In this document: positions 7,374 through 15,016 of the stretch, in pieces
Layout: every line of letters begins with the position of its first letter
How positions within the stretch are numbered: position 1 is the stretch's first letter
Assembly (NCBI GenBank): GCA_964494475.1
Contig: CAZBRS010000078.1
Span: 1-20,227 of the forward strand
Length of the DNA stretch: 20,227 nt
Source of the DNA: CAZBRS01 sp964494475
GTDB taxonomy: Bacteria; Myxococcota_A; UBA9042; CAZBRS01
Reading direction: 5' to 3'
Notes under the pieces: model-generated
Databases searched by the model: none
What the model was told of the DNA's origin: nothing
Seen by the model: only the letters and a program-made list of their open reading frames with translations
Made by a program: the position numbers and the translations under genes

Positions 7374-9666
7374 CCTCCCCTTCGCGTCCGCGCTGCTGGC
7401 CGTCGTTCTCCTGGCCGCGCTCGGGCACTCGTCTCTGCTCCACTCCGAACCGCTCACGCTCGTCTGGTTCCGCGGCTCGGCCGGTGCGCTCGACCCGCCC
7501 CCCTGCATGCCCGACGGCCGCGCCGATCGCCCGGCGTGGCTCGACAAGGCGCGCGCGCTGGCGGCCCTGCCTCCGAGCCCCAGCCGCGTGGTCATCGACC
7601 ACGGACCCACGCTCGGCCCCGACCCCTATCTGAACGCCCTGCTGGCCGACCCCGCCGAAGGGCACGCGGAGCTGCGGCGGCTGCTGGCCGCCTTCTCGCC
7701 CGATCTGGTCCTTCCCGGTCAGCAGGACTTCGTGCCCGGCGGCGAGGCCGAGCGGGCCGCGCTCGACCGCATCCTCGCGCAGGTGCCCTGGAAAGCGCGG
7801 GCGCTGAACCTCGCGTGCGCCGACCACGCCCTGTGCCCGCACCTCTCGGCCGAGCCCGTCGTCTGGACGGGCCCGGCGGGTCGCGTGGCGCTGTTGCCCG
7901 TCGTGCTCGAGGAGGTCGCGGGGCGCGTGCGTCCCGAGGCCCTCGCCGGGATCACCTTCGGCCCGGTCGATGCCTCGCTCGTCCGCCGGGCCACCGCCCG
8001 CCTGAAGGCCCAGGGGGTCGACCGCTTCGTGCTGGTGGCGAGGGTGGGCGACGCCGCCGACCGGTTGGCGCGCGTTCACGAGATCCTCGAGGCCGTGCCC
8101 GAGATCGGCTTGGCGCTGGTCGACGGCGGGGGACGCACCACCCTCACCTCGCGCGACGAGCGCGGGCGCACGCGCCTGGTCAACCTCGAGGGCGCGGGCA
8201 GCGGGGCGCTGCTCGTGCGGCTGGCGCTGCTCGACGGCCTCGAGGTGCTCGAGGTCGCGCCGTTGAAGGTCGTGCCCGACGCGCCGGCGCGAGGGGGCCT
8301 GCCCGTGCGCTTCTGCGAGCGCTGGCAGGTGCCGCTCACGTCCACCGTGCCCGACCCGTCGTTCTGGGAGCCCGAACGCTTCCTGGCGTGGCTGCTCGAG
8401 GTGCTGCGTCACGAGACACGCGCCGAGGTGGCCGTGCTGCACCGCCGGGCCCTGCGCGCCGGCTTCCTGAAGCGCTACGACGGGGCGGGCTTGACGCGCG
8501 GCCTCTTCCACGGCGCCCTGCCCTTCGCCGACGAGGCGGTGCGCGTGCGCGTCGATGGCAAGGCCCTGGCCGCGCTGCTCGATCGACTGGTGCCCTCGAC
8601 GACCGATCGCCTGGGGGCGCGCCTGGCCGGCGTCGAGCGCCGCGACGGGCGCTATTACGTGAACGGCCGCAAGCTGGACGAGGCCCGCCCCTACCGCGTG
8701 GTGCTGCCCGACTACCTGCTCGAGGGGGGCGACGGCCTGGTGCCGGCCTCGTTCGCCCAGGCGGCTACGGCGCGCGTGGCGTTCGGCCCGGTCCGCGACG
8801 TGGTGATCGGCTTCCTCGAGGCGGGGCGCGACCGCGAGGTGGGCGACGGCCGCATCCGGCCCGAGTCGTTCCCCGACCCCGCCTACCGCCCGCTCTGGAC
8901 GCTCGCCGCCACCGCGGGCCTCTACGCCCAGCACGTCGCCACCTGGAACCAGGCCGCCTACGACGAGTCGCAGCTGGCGCGCAGCGACCTGTTGCAGGTC
9001 TCGGGCAACGTCGAGGCCCAGGCCACCATGACCACCGTCCAGCACGCCCTGCGCAACCTGGCCTCGGTGCGCTACGGCAAGTCGGGCGCGGGCTGGGGCC
9101 ACCTCTCGGAGGTCGAGGATCTCGCCGTGCTGGAGGACACCTACGAGGGCCTGTGGTTCCCGCGCCTCTTCAGCGACGCGCCGTCGTGGGCGGTGCCGAG
9201 CCCCTACGTGCGCTCCCGCCTCGAGGGCGAGATGGACGTCGACGCGGCCGCGGCCTACCGCCACCTGCAGTGGACGGGCAGCGGCGGCCTCAACTGGCAA
9301 CTGACCGCGGCCCTCGCCGTCTACGTGGGCTACGCGGCCAGCCGCGAAGTGCTGGATTCCGCGGGCGTCTTCGCCCACGGCGTCGGCTTCGGCTACGCGC
9401 TCACGCCCTGGGAGCTACGCCGCGAGGGCGCCCACAAGGTGCAGCTCACCTCGCGCTTCGACGCCACCTGGGCCGGCTTCGGCGCCACGCCCTTCTTCCG
9501 CGGGCTCGGCAGCACGTCGCTCGACGTCACGCTGCTGGGGCCGCTCTCGCTCAGCCTGCGCTACGACCTGTTCCTGTTCCAGAGGGGCGACGCCGCCGTG
9601 GGCTACAATCACGGCGCCTCGGTGGGATTGAAGGTCGAGGCGTTGGAGGTGATTCAGCAGCTATGA
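7348..9666 (+). CDS. Exported 5'-nucleotidase-like pseudoenzyme fused to a probable outer-membrane barrel domain (772 aa)
   Basis: The best start is a TTG at 7348, inside the rpmB 3' end. It gives a plausible signal peptide (residues about 9-28), and no ATG or GTG offers one. Residues 35-270 follow the layout of a metallophosphoesterase domain of 5'-nucleotidases, but the expected metal sites are altered. The D-x-H strand reads FRGSAG (41-46), the GD site reads HGPTLG (85-90), GNHE/D reads GQQDF (124-128) and GHxH reads DGGGR (259-263). Residues 345-500 fit the 5'-nucleotidase C-terminal domain (FHGALPFADEAV, EGGDGL). Residues 515-772 are Gly/aromatic strand-like repeats suggesting a barrel. 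A role in binding or surface assembly is more likely than hydrolysis. The fold assignment comes from motif memory, not a search. The gene ends against terC with a six-base overlap. Confidence 0.75.
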   Translation: MGSISRSSSLPFASALLAVVLLAALGHSSLLHSEPLTLVWFRGSAGALDPPPCMPDGRADRPAWLDKARALAALPPSPSRVVIDHGPTLGPDPYLNALLADPAEGHAELRRLLAAFSPDLVLPGQQDFVPGGEAERAALDRILAQVPWKARALNLACADHALCPHLSAEPVVWTGPAGRVALLPVVLEEVAGRVRPEALAGITFGPVDASLVRRATARLKAQGVDRFVLVARVGDAADRLARVHEILEAVPEIGLALVDGGGRTTLTSRDERGRTRLVNLEGAGSGALLVRLALLDGLEVLEVAPLKVVPDAPARGGLPVRFCERWQVPLTSTVPDPSFWEPERFLAWLLEVLRHETRAEVAVLHRRALRAGFLKRYDGAGLTRGLFHGALPFADEAVRVRVDGKALAALLDRLVPSTTDRLGARLAGVERRDGRYYVNGRKLDEARPYRVVLPDYLLEGGDGLVPASFAQAATARVAFGPVRDVVIGFLEAGRDREVGDGRIRPESFPDPAYRPLWTLAATAGLYAQHVATWNQAAYDESQLARSDLLQVSGNVEAQATMTTVQHALRNLASVRYGKSGAGWGHLSEVEDLAVLEDTYEGLWFPRLFSDAPSWAVPSPYVRSRLEGEMDVDAAAAYRHLQWTGSGGLNWQLTAALAVYVGYAASREVLDSAGVFAHGVGFGYALTPWELRREGAHKVQLTSRFDATWAGFGATPFFRGLGSTSLDVTLLGPLSLSLRYDLFLFQRGDAAVGYNHGASVGLKVEALEVIQQL

Positions 9667-10422
9667 CGCGGGCGCGCTCTCACCCTCGTGGGACCCGCGC
9701 AGCTTGACCGGCGGCACCGGCTTGCCCCGGCCCATGCGCAGGTTCAGCACCTCGACCAGCACCGAGAAGGCCATCGCGAAGTAGATGTAGCCCTTGGGGA
9801 TGTGCATGTCGAGGCCGTCGCCGATGAGCGCCACGCCGATGAGCAACAGGAAGCTGAGCGCCAGCATCTTGATGGTCGGGTGCTTCTCGACGAAGGCGCT
9901 GATCGTGCCCGAGAAGAGCATCATGAACCCGACCGCGACGACGACCGCCGCCACCATCACGGCCAACTGGTTGGCCATGCCGATGGCGGTGATGATCGAG
10001 TCGAGGGAGAACACGACGTCGAGGAGCAGGATCTGGACGATGACCGCGGTGAAGGTGGCGCCGGTACGCGTCGACGACACGTGCTCGTCGCCTTCGAGCT
10101 TCTCGTGGATCTCCATGGTGCTCTTCCACAGCAGGAAGACTCCGCCGAGGAGCAGGATCAGGTCACGCCCCGAGATCTCGTTGCCGAACACCGAGAACAG
10201 GGTCGCCGTGAGCCCCATGAGCCACGTCAGCGAGAACAGCAGGGCGATGCGGATGAACATCGCGAGCCCCAGGCCGACCAGCCGGGCCTTCTCGCGCTCG
10301 TGAACGGGCAGCTTGCCCGCCTGGATCGAGATGAAGACGATGTTGTCGACCCCGAGCACGATCTCGAGGGCCGTGAGCGTCAGCAGCGCCAGCCAGATTT
10401 GACCGTCGAACAGCCAGCTCAC
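9661..10422 (-). CDS. TerC-family integral membrane protein, YgdQ-like
   Basis: The 253-residue protein has about seven hydrophobic segments and the two TerC acidic signatures: EIVLGVDNIVF (Glu20, Asp26) and LLLDVVFSLDSI (Asp135, Asp141). The N-terminus (MSWLFDGQIW, then LTALEIVLG) closely resembles E. coli YgdQ and the membrane half of YoaE. TerC relatives are linked to manganese efflux and to metal loading of exported proteins. The substrate here is unknown. The start is a GTG whose last two bases form part of the ferredoxin stop (GTGA overlap), so it is translationally coupled to the AOR operon. A longer frame upstream is the ferredoxin antisense-free shadow and is rejected. Confidence 0.9.
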   Translation of the reverse strand: MSWLFDGQIWLALLTLTALEIVLGVDNIVFISIQAGKLPVHEREKARLVGLGLAMFIRIALLFSLTWLMGLTATLFSVFGNEISGRDLILLLGGVFLLWKSTMEIHEKLEGDEHVSSTRTGATFTAVIVQILLLDVVFSLDSIITAIGMANQLAVMVAAVVVAVGFMMLFSGTISAFVEKHPTIKMLALSFLLLIGVALIGDGLDMHIPKGYIYFAMAFSVLVEVLNLRMGRGKPVPPVKLRGSHEGESAPAS

Positions 10423-10601
10423 GTCGCAGGATCCTCGGTGAGTACGATGGCCTGGATGGGACAGACCTCGTAGCAGGCGCCGCAGCGCGTGCACTTGTCC
10501 TGCAGGATGGTGTGCTTCGTCCGCCCCTTCTCGATGGCCTCGAGGGCGCACTCGATGAGGCAGAAGCCGCAGCGATCACAGGTGTCGTTGATGACGTACA
10601 T
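10419..10601 (-). CDS. Small 2x[4Fe-4S] ferredoxin (60 aa)
   Basis: Two complete cluster motifs are visible: Cys8, 11, 14, 18 and Cys37, 40, 43, 47, each C-x2-C-x2-C-x3-C. The first motif is followed by Ala instead of the usual Pro. The ATG at 10601 is two bases after the MoaD-like stop and has a GGAGG site at six bases. A longer frame upstream only reads across the MoaD gene. Position in the operon makes it the likely electron acceptor of AOR. Electrons could then pass to hydrogenase or an oxidoreductase not seen here. Confidence 0.93.
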   Translation of the reverse strand: MYVINDTCDRCGFCLIECALEAIEKGRTKHTILQDKCTRCGACYEVCPIQAIVLTEDPAT

Positions 10602-10603
10602 GG

Positions 10604-10852
10604 TCAACCTCCCCCCACGGGCGGCAACACCGTGACCCGGTCGCCGTCCTGGAGCCGCGTGCCCTTGCCCTTCAGGAACGCCACGCTGGTGCCGTTCACG
10701 ATGACCTTGCACACTCCGATGCGCAGGTCGAACGGCTCGCCGTAGGCCTTCGAGAGCGCCTTCAACAACTGGCGTACGGTGGCCGCCTCGACCTGGGTCT
10801 CGCGGGTCTCGAGCGCCTTCGCGAGGTGCGACGCGAACTCGACCTTCACCAT
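10604..10852 (-). CDS. MoaD/ThiS-like sulfur carrier protein (82 aa)
   Basis: The protein has the beta-grasp pattern of MoaD: VKVEFASHL at the start, a helix with VRQLLKAL, a central CKVIVNG strand, LQDGDRVTVLPPV and a C-terminal Gly-Gly. In this family the terminal Gly is adenylated and turned into a thiocarboxylate that donates sulfur to the pterin dithiolene. The N-terminus is not extended. The ATG is preceded by GGGAGG and lies 11 bases after the AOR stop. Being in an AOR operon suggests it serves tungstopterin formation. A ThiS-type or other sulfur-transfer role cannot be ruled out. No moaE or moeB is in the window. Confidence 0.9.
   Translation of the reverse strand: MVKVEFASHLAKALETRETQVEAATVRQLLKALSKAYGEPFDLRIGVCKVIVNGTSVAFLKGKGTRLQDGDRVTVLPPVGGG
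10608..10612 (-). promoter_or_regulatory. Ferredoxin ribosome site formed by the MoaD Gly-Gly codons
   Basis: The last two codons of the MoaD-like gene (GGA GGT) create the GGAGG ribosome site of the ferredoxin, six bases before its ATG. The active Gly-Gly tail and the downstream translation signal therefore share the same bases. Confidence 0.8.
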
Positions 10853-10863
10853 GGCCGCCTCCC

Positions 10864-13395
10864 TCACTGTACGGCCAGCGAGCGATCGATGCGCTCGATG
10901 GCCGCGAACTTGTCGGGACAGACCGCGAAGCAGCGCCCGCACGCCACGCAGGCCTCGGGGTCGATGCGCGCGATGGTCTTCTTCTGCCACGCGATGCACT
11001 GCACCGGACACTCCTTGGCGCACAGGCCGCACATCTTGCACTTGTCGTCCTGCACCCGGTACTCGAGGTGGGCCCGGTGCTCGGCTCGCGGGGCCTCGGG
11101 AGTGAGCACGGCGGCGTAGTGGGGCGGGCAGACCGCCTGGCACTTGCCGCAGCGGATGCAGGCGGCCTCGTCGATGACGGCGACGCTGCCCTGCTTCCAG
11201 GCGATCACCTTGACGGGGCACGCGGCGGCGCAGAGGCCGCACTTGCGGCAGCGCTCCGGGTCGACGACGAAGCGACGGGTGCGCACCCAGGCCGCCCGCA
11301 GGACGCGCTGCTTGCGATGGAAGGCCTCGGCCAGCTCGGCCCGGCCCTCGGCCACCTCGGCGTGCTGGCGCTGCGACTCGGCCAGCACGGCCCGCAGCGT
11401 GATGTGCTCGTCGGCGAAGACCCCGGTGCGCCGCGCCTGGAACGCGAGCGGGTCGACCTCGAGGGTCGACACCACGTCCTCGGCGAAGTCGAGGTCGAGC
11501 TTCTTCAGGAGGGCGCGCGTCGGCACCCCGCGGGCGTCCCAGTCGCGCACCTTGTAGTAGACCGGCAGCATCTCGGCCAGGGGCACCTTGGAGTCGGGCC
11601 GATCGGCGCGCTGGGGCTCGTCGGTCATGCGCGGCGGCAGGGCGTCGTCGGCGGCCGTCAACCCCTCGCGCAGGTTGAACAGGCGCTCGAGGGTATAGCC
11701 GCGCTCGCCGATGGCGGTGAAGAGCCCCAGGCTCATGGGGATGCCCGTGAGCGCCTCGAGCGCCTTGGAGTGAGGCACCAGCGGCAGGTGGAACCCCAGG
11801 AGCTTCGGCGACATCTTGCCCTGCCCGCCGAGCGCGAAGCGGGCGCCCTGCAGGATCTTGTTGCCGATGCGTGCGCTCATGGAGGTGGGGCTCGAGAGGA
11901 AGCCCGGCAGGTCGGGGATCACCGCGTAGGAGGGGAAGATGCAGCCCCCGCAGGCCGAGAGCGCCTCGAACAGGTTCTGCTGGAAGACCACCCACATGGG
12001 CTTGCCGACGGGGGTGAGGGGGTCCATGTTGAGCGGGCCCAGCGCCTCGAAGAACACGAGGTAGCCGCCGTTCAGGTGGCAGCCTCCGCGGTTCGACACC
12101 GCGTAGCCGAGCCCGTGGCCCACGGCGCCGCGCGGCTCGTAGGCGGCGAACTCCATGCCCTTCGCGTGCATGGCCAGCCCCGGCTCTCCGCAGCTCTTCG
12201 CGAGGCGCATGGCGCCCTCGGCCAGCGCATCGCCCACGTCGGTGCGCCGCCACGCCACGTCGTCGATCAGCTCCTCGAGGCCGTCGAAGTGCCCGAACGA
12301 GACCGGCAGATCGGGGAAGAGCCCGCGCTCCTTCAGCTCCATGGCCGTGGCCAGGGTAGAGCCGAGCGAGATGGTGTCGAGGCCCACGCGGTCGCAGTGG
12401 TGGTTCCAGTCGATGATGCTGCGCAGGCTGGAGTTCTCGATGTTGGGCCCGAACATGCCCACGGTCTCGAACTCGGGGCCCTTGATCTCGTGCCCCCCCT
12501 TCTCGACCACGCGGCCGCAGCGGATGGGGCACGACGAGCAGCCGTCGTTCACGATCAGGTGCTTCTCGGTCAACTCTTCGCCGCTGACCTGGTGGGCCAA
12601 ATCGTAGTGGCCGCGCTGGAAGTTGTGCGTGGGCAGGGTGTTGGTGGCGTTGGTGGCCGAGACCAGCCCCACCGTGCCGTAGCGAGGCAGCTGCTTGCCG
12701 GTGATGGAGTGCTGCTGCAGCGTGGTCACCCACTTGCGGACCACCTTGCGGAAGACCTCGGGCTCCCGGGGCACCGAGCGCCGCGAGCCGACGGCGGTGA
12801 CCACCTTCAGGTTCTTCGAGCCCATGACGGCGCCCACGCCGCCCCGGCCCAGCGCGCGCTCGCCCGACAGGATGCACGCGTAGCGCACCAGGTTCTCGCC
12901 GCCGGGGCCGATGACCAGGTGCCCGACCTTGGCGGGCAGCGTGGCCTGCACCTCGTCGATGGCCAGCCCCCACAGGTGCCGGGCGTCCTGCAGGCGCGCG
13001 CCGGACTCGTCGATGGCCAGCCACGTGGGGCGGGGGGCGCGTCCGCGCAGGACCACCGCGTCGAAGCCGGCGCGCTTCAGGTACAGCCCGAAGTCGCCGC
13101 CGCAGTTCGACGACACGATGCCGCCGGTGAGCACGTTCTTGGTCGAGAGGTTGAAGCGACTGCCGGCCGGCACGCCGCTGCCCGTGAACGGCCCGGGGGT
13201 GAGCACGATCACGTTCTCGGGCGACAACGGATCGACACCGGGCGCCAGCAGATCCCACAGCAGCCGGGCCGCCAGCGTCTTGCCGCCGACGAAGCGCTCG
13301 AGGACGGCGTCGTCGATCTCGGAGATGGCAGAGGCGCCAGAGGTCAGATCGACGTCGAGCAGGCGTCCGGTGTAACCGGAGAAGCGCGTGGCCAT
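10864..13395 (-). CDS. aor: Tungsten-type aldehyde:ferredoxin oxidoreductase with fused four-cluster ferredoxin domain (843 aa)
   Basis: It oxidises aldehydes to acids, passing electrons to ferredoxin. The pterin-binding part is well conserved: GSRFNLSTKN near residue 80, GRGGVGAVMGSKNLK (183-197), GPEFETVGMFGPN (306-318) and YEPRGAVGHGLGYA with SNRGGC (419-439). The AOR cluster uses Cys286, 289, 293 and a distant Cys at 482 or 485, the same spacing as archaeal AOR. The typical AOR end (YYKVRDWD, VPTRALL) is followed by a helical linker and four C-x2-C-x2-C-x3-C motifs beginning at 716, 746, 786 and 816, which is beyond the usual length of about 600. Substrate range is not readable. The ATG has only a weak GGCGAG site. 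It is the first gene of an operon with moaD-like, ferredoxin and terC genes. Confidence 0.95.
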   Translation of the reverse strand: MATRFSGYTGRLLDVDLTSGASAISEIDDAVLERFVGGKTLAARLLWDLLAPGVDPLSPENVIVLTPGPFTGSGVPAGSRFNLSTKNVLTGGIVSSNCGGDFGLYLKRAGFDAVVLRGRAPRPTWLAIDESGARLQDARHLWGLAIDEVQATLPAKVGHLVIGPGGENLVRYACILSGERALGRGGVGAVMGSKNLKVVTAVGSRRSVPREPEVFRKVVRKWVTTLQQHSITGKQLPRYGTVGLVSATNATNTLPTHNFQRGHYDLAHQVSGEELTEKHLIVNDGCSSCPIRCGRVVEKGGHEIKGPEFETVGMFGPNIENSSLRSIIDWNHHCDRVGLDTISLGSTLATAMELKERGLFPDLPVSFGHFDGLEELIDDVAWRRTDVGDALAEGAMRLAKSCGEPGLAMHAKGMEFAAYEPRGAVGHGLGYAVSNRGGCHLNGGYLVFFEALGPLNMDPLTPVGKPMWVVFQQNLFEALSACGGCIFPSYAVIPDLPGFLSSPTSMSARIGNKILQGARFALGGQGKMSPKLLGFHLPLVPHSKALEALTGIPMSLGLFTAIGERGYTLERLFNLREGLTAADDALPPRMTDEPQRADRPDSKVPLAEMLPVYYKVRDWDARGVPTRALLKKLDLDFAEDVVSTLEVDPLAFQARRTGVFADEHITLRAVLAESQRQHAEVAEGRAELAEAFHRKQRVLRAAWVRTRRFVVDPERCRKCGLCAAACPVKVIAWKQGSVAVIDEAACIRCGKCQAVCPPHYAAVLTPEAPRAEHRAHLEYRVQDDKCKMCGLCAKECPVQCIAWQKKTIARIDPEACVACGRCFAVCPDKFAAIERIDRSLAVQ

Positions 13396-13425
13396 GAGCG
13401 TCTCGCCCCCGCACGATTTGATCGG

Positions 13426-13454
13426 ACTCTACGGGACCGCCCGCGAAGCGTCAA
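13426..13454 (-). promoter_or_regulatory. Promoter of the AOR operon
   Basis: On the minus strand, TTGACG (13449-13454), a 17-base spacer and TAGAGT (13426-13431) lie 30 bases before the AOR start. This is a good sigma-70-type match in the 162-base divergent gap 13396-13557. No equally good promoter is seen for the aldehyde dehydrogenase on the other strand. Its ribosome site AGGTGAG lies at 13548-13554. Confidence 0.6.
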
Positions 13455-13557
13455 TGGGGGCGCGTCCGCTCGAAAAATCGCGCGTAAGGCCTTGATTCGC
13501 CGGCCGGAGAGCTTTCCTTGATCGACCAACGCGAGCCGCGAAACGACAGGTGAGACG

Positions 13558-14997
13558 ATGGCCCTGCCCCTTTCCGTCGATCACGCCCCCTCCGGAGACA
13601 CCAAGGCCCTGTTCGAGCTGCAGCGCACGGCCCGCCACGAGGTGGCCGCGAGCACCGACCGCCAGCGCAAAGAGAAGCTCCAGCGCCTCTTCGACGCCAT
13701 CCGCGCCGAACGGGCCGCCATCGCCGAGGCCGTCCGCCTCGACTTCGGCAAGCACCCCGACGAGACCGAGCTCACCGAGATCGGGGTGGTGCTCGAGGAG
13801 ATCTCGCATGCGCTGGCCCACCTTTCTCTGTGGATGAGGCCCCAGCGCGTGCCCACGCCGCTCACGCTGGCGGGGGGCACGAGCAGCATCCGGTACGAGC
13901 CCAAGGGGCAGGTGCTCATCCTGTCGCCCTGGAACTACCCCTTCCAGCTGGCCCTGGTGCCCCTGGTGGCGGCGGTGGCCGCGGGCAACACCGTGATCCT
14001 GCGCCCGTCCGACAAGGTGCCCCACACGGCGCGCCTCCTCCAGGGTCTGGTCGAGCGCGTCTTCCCGCGCTCCGAAGTGGCCGTCGTGCTCGGCGGGCAC
14101 GAGCTGGCCGACGAGTTGCTCGAGCTGCCCTTCGACCACGTGTTCTTCACGGGCAGCCCCGCCGTGGGCCGCAAGGTCATGGCGGCAGCAGCGAAGCACC
14201 TCGCCTCGGTCACGCTCGAGCTGGGGGGCAAGTCGCCGGTCGTGGTCGACGCGAGCGCCGACGTGGTCTCCACGGCCGAGCGCCTGGCCTGGGCCAAATT
14301 CGTGAACGCGGGCCAGACCTGCGTGGCGCCCGACTACGTGCTCGTGCACGAGCGCGTGGCCGATCACCTGGCGCACGAGCTGAAGGTCGCGATCGAGCGC
14401 TTCTATGGCGCGAGCGCCGAAGCCCGCCTGCGCTCCCCCTCGCTGGCCTCGGTGATCGACGCCCGCTCGCTCGCGCGCCTGCAGACGGCCGTCGACGCCA
14501 CCCTCGCCGAGGGCGCGCGCCTGGTGACGGGCGGCCTCTCCGACCCCGAGGCGCGGCGCCTGGCGCCCACGGTGCTGGCCGACGTGGCCAACGACGCGAC
14601 GATCATGCACGACGAGATCTTCGGCCCCGTGCTGCCGCTCGTGACCTTCCGCACGCTCGACGAGGCCATCGCCATCATCCGCGCGCGCCCCAAGCCCCTG
14701 GCCCTCTACCTCTTCGCGCGCGACGAGGCCGTGATCGAGAAGCTGCTGGCCTCGACCTCGGCCGGCGGCACGTCGATCAACATCGCCATGATCCACCCGG
14801 CCAACCCGCACCTGCCCTTCGGCGGCACCGGCCAGAGCGGCCAGGGCAAGTACCACGGCTGGTTCGGCTTCGAGGCGCTGTCGACGGCGCGGGCCGTCTA
14901 CCGCCAGCACCTGCCGGCCAGCACCAAGGTGTTCTACCCGCCCTACGGAACCCGCACGCGCCGGGCGTTGAAGATGCTGCGCATGGTCACGGGATGA
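13558..14997 (+). CDS. NAD(P)-dependent aldehyde dehydrogenase, class 3 / fatty-aldehyde-like (479 aa)
   Basis: It oxidises aldehydes to carboxylates in the cytoplasm. Visible motifs are SPWNYPF (oxyanion Asn126), RPSDK (149-153), the nucleotide-binding FTGSPAVG (197-204), ELGGKSP with general base Glu221, and GQTCVAPDY with catalytic Cys255. EIFGPVLP and PFGGTGQSG complete the fold. Length and the short N-terminus match the ALDH3 branch (fatty or aromatic aldehydes, coniferyl aldehyde dehydrogenase-like). A basic C-terminal tail follows. It is divergent from the AOR operon, so the two aldehyde oxidisers share one intergenic region. The substrate is unknown. Confidence 0.95.
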   Translation: MALPLSVDHAPSGDTKALFELQRTARHEVAASTDRQRKEKLQRLFDAIRAERAAIAEAVRLDFGKHPDETELTEIGVVLEEISHALAHLSLWMRPQRVPTPLTLAGGTSSIRYEPKGQVLILSPWNYPFQLALVPLVAAVAAGNTVILRPSDKVPHTARLLQGLVERVFPRSEVAVVLGGHELADELLELPFDHVFFTGSPAVGRKVMAAAAKHLASVTLELGGKSPVVVDASADVVSTAERLAWAKFVNAGQTCVAPDYVLVHERVADHLAHELKVAIERFYGASAEARLRSPSLASVIDARSLARLQTAVDATLAEGARLVTGGLSDPEARRLAPTVLADVANDATIMHDEIFGPVLPLVTFRTLDEAIAIIRARPKPLALYLFARDEAVIEKLLASTSAGGTSINIAMIHPANPHLPFGGTGQSGQGKYHGWFGFEALSTARAVYRQHLPASTKVFYPPYGTRTRRALKMLRMVTG

Positions 14998-15001
14998 CCG
15001 G

Positions 15002-15016
15002 GCCCCCGAAGGGGGC
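15002..15016. terminator. Short hairpin between converging genes
   Basis: GCCCCC (15002-15007) pairs with GGGGGC (15011-15016) around a GAA loop, between the aldehyde dehydrogenase stop and the radical SAM stop, which are only 18 bases apart. It has no T-run. A weak bidirectional terminator is possible. Confidence 0.4.

Noticed and set aside
7312..9378. 688-residue minus-strand frame opposite the nucleotidase-like gene
   Set aside because: The composition is a His/Gly/Arg-rich shadow. The plus strand has a signal peptide and domain motifs.
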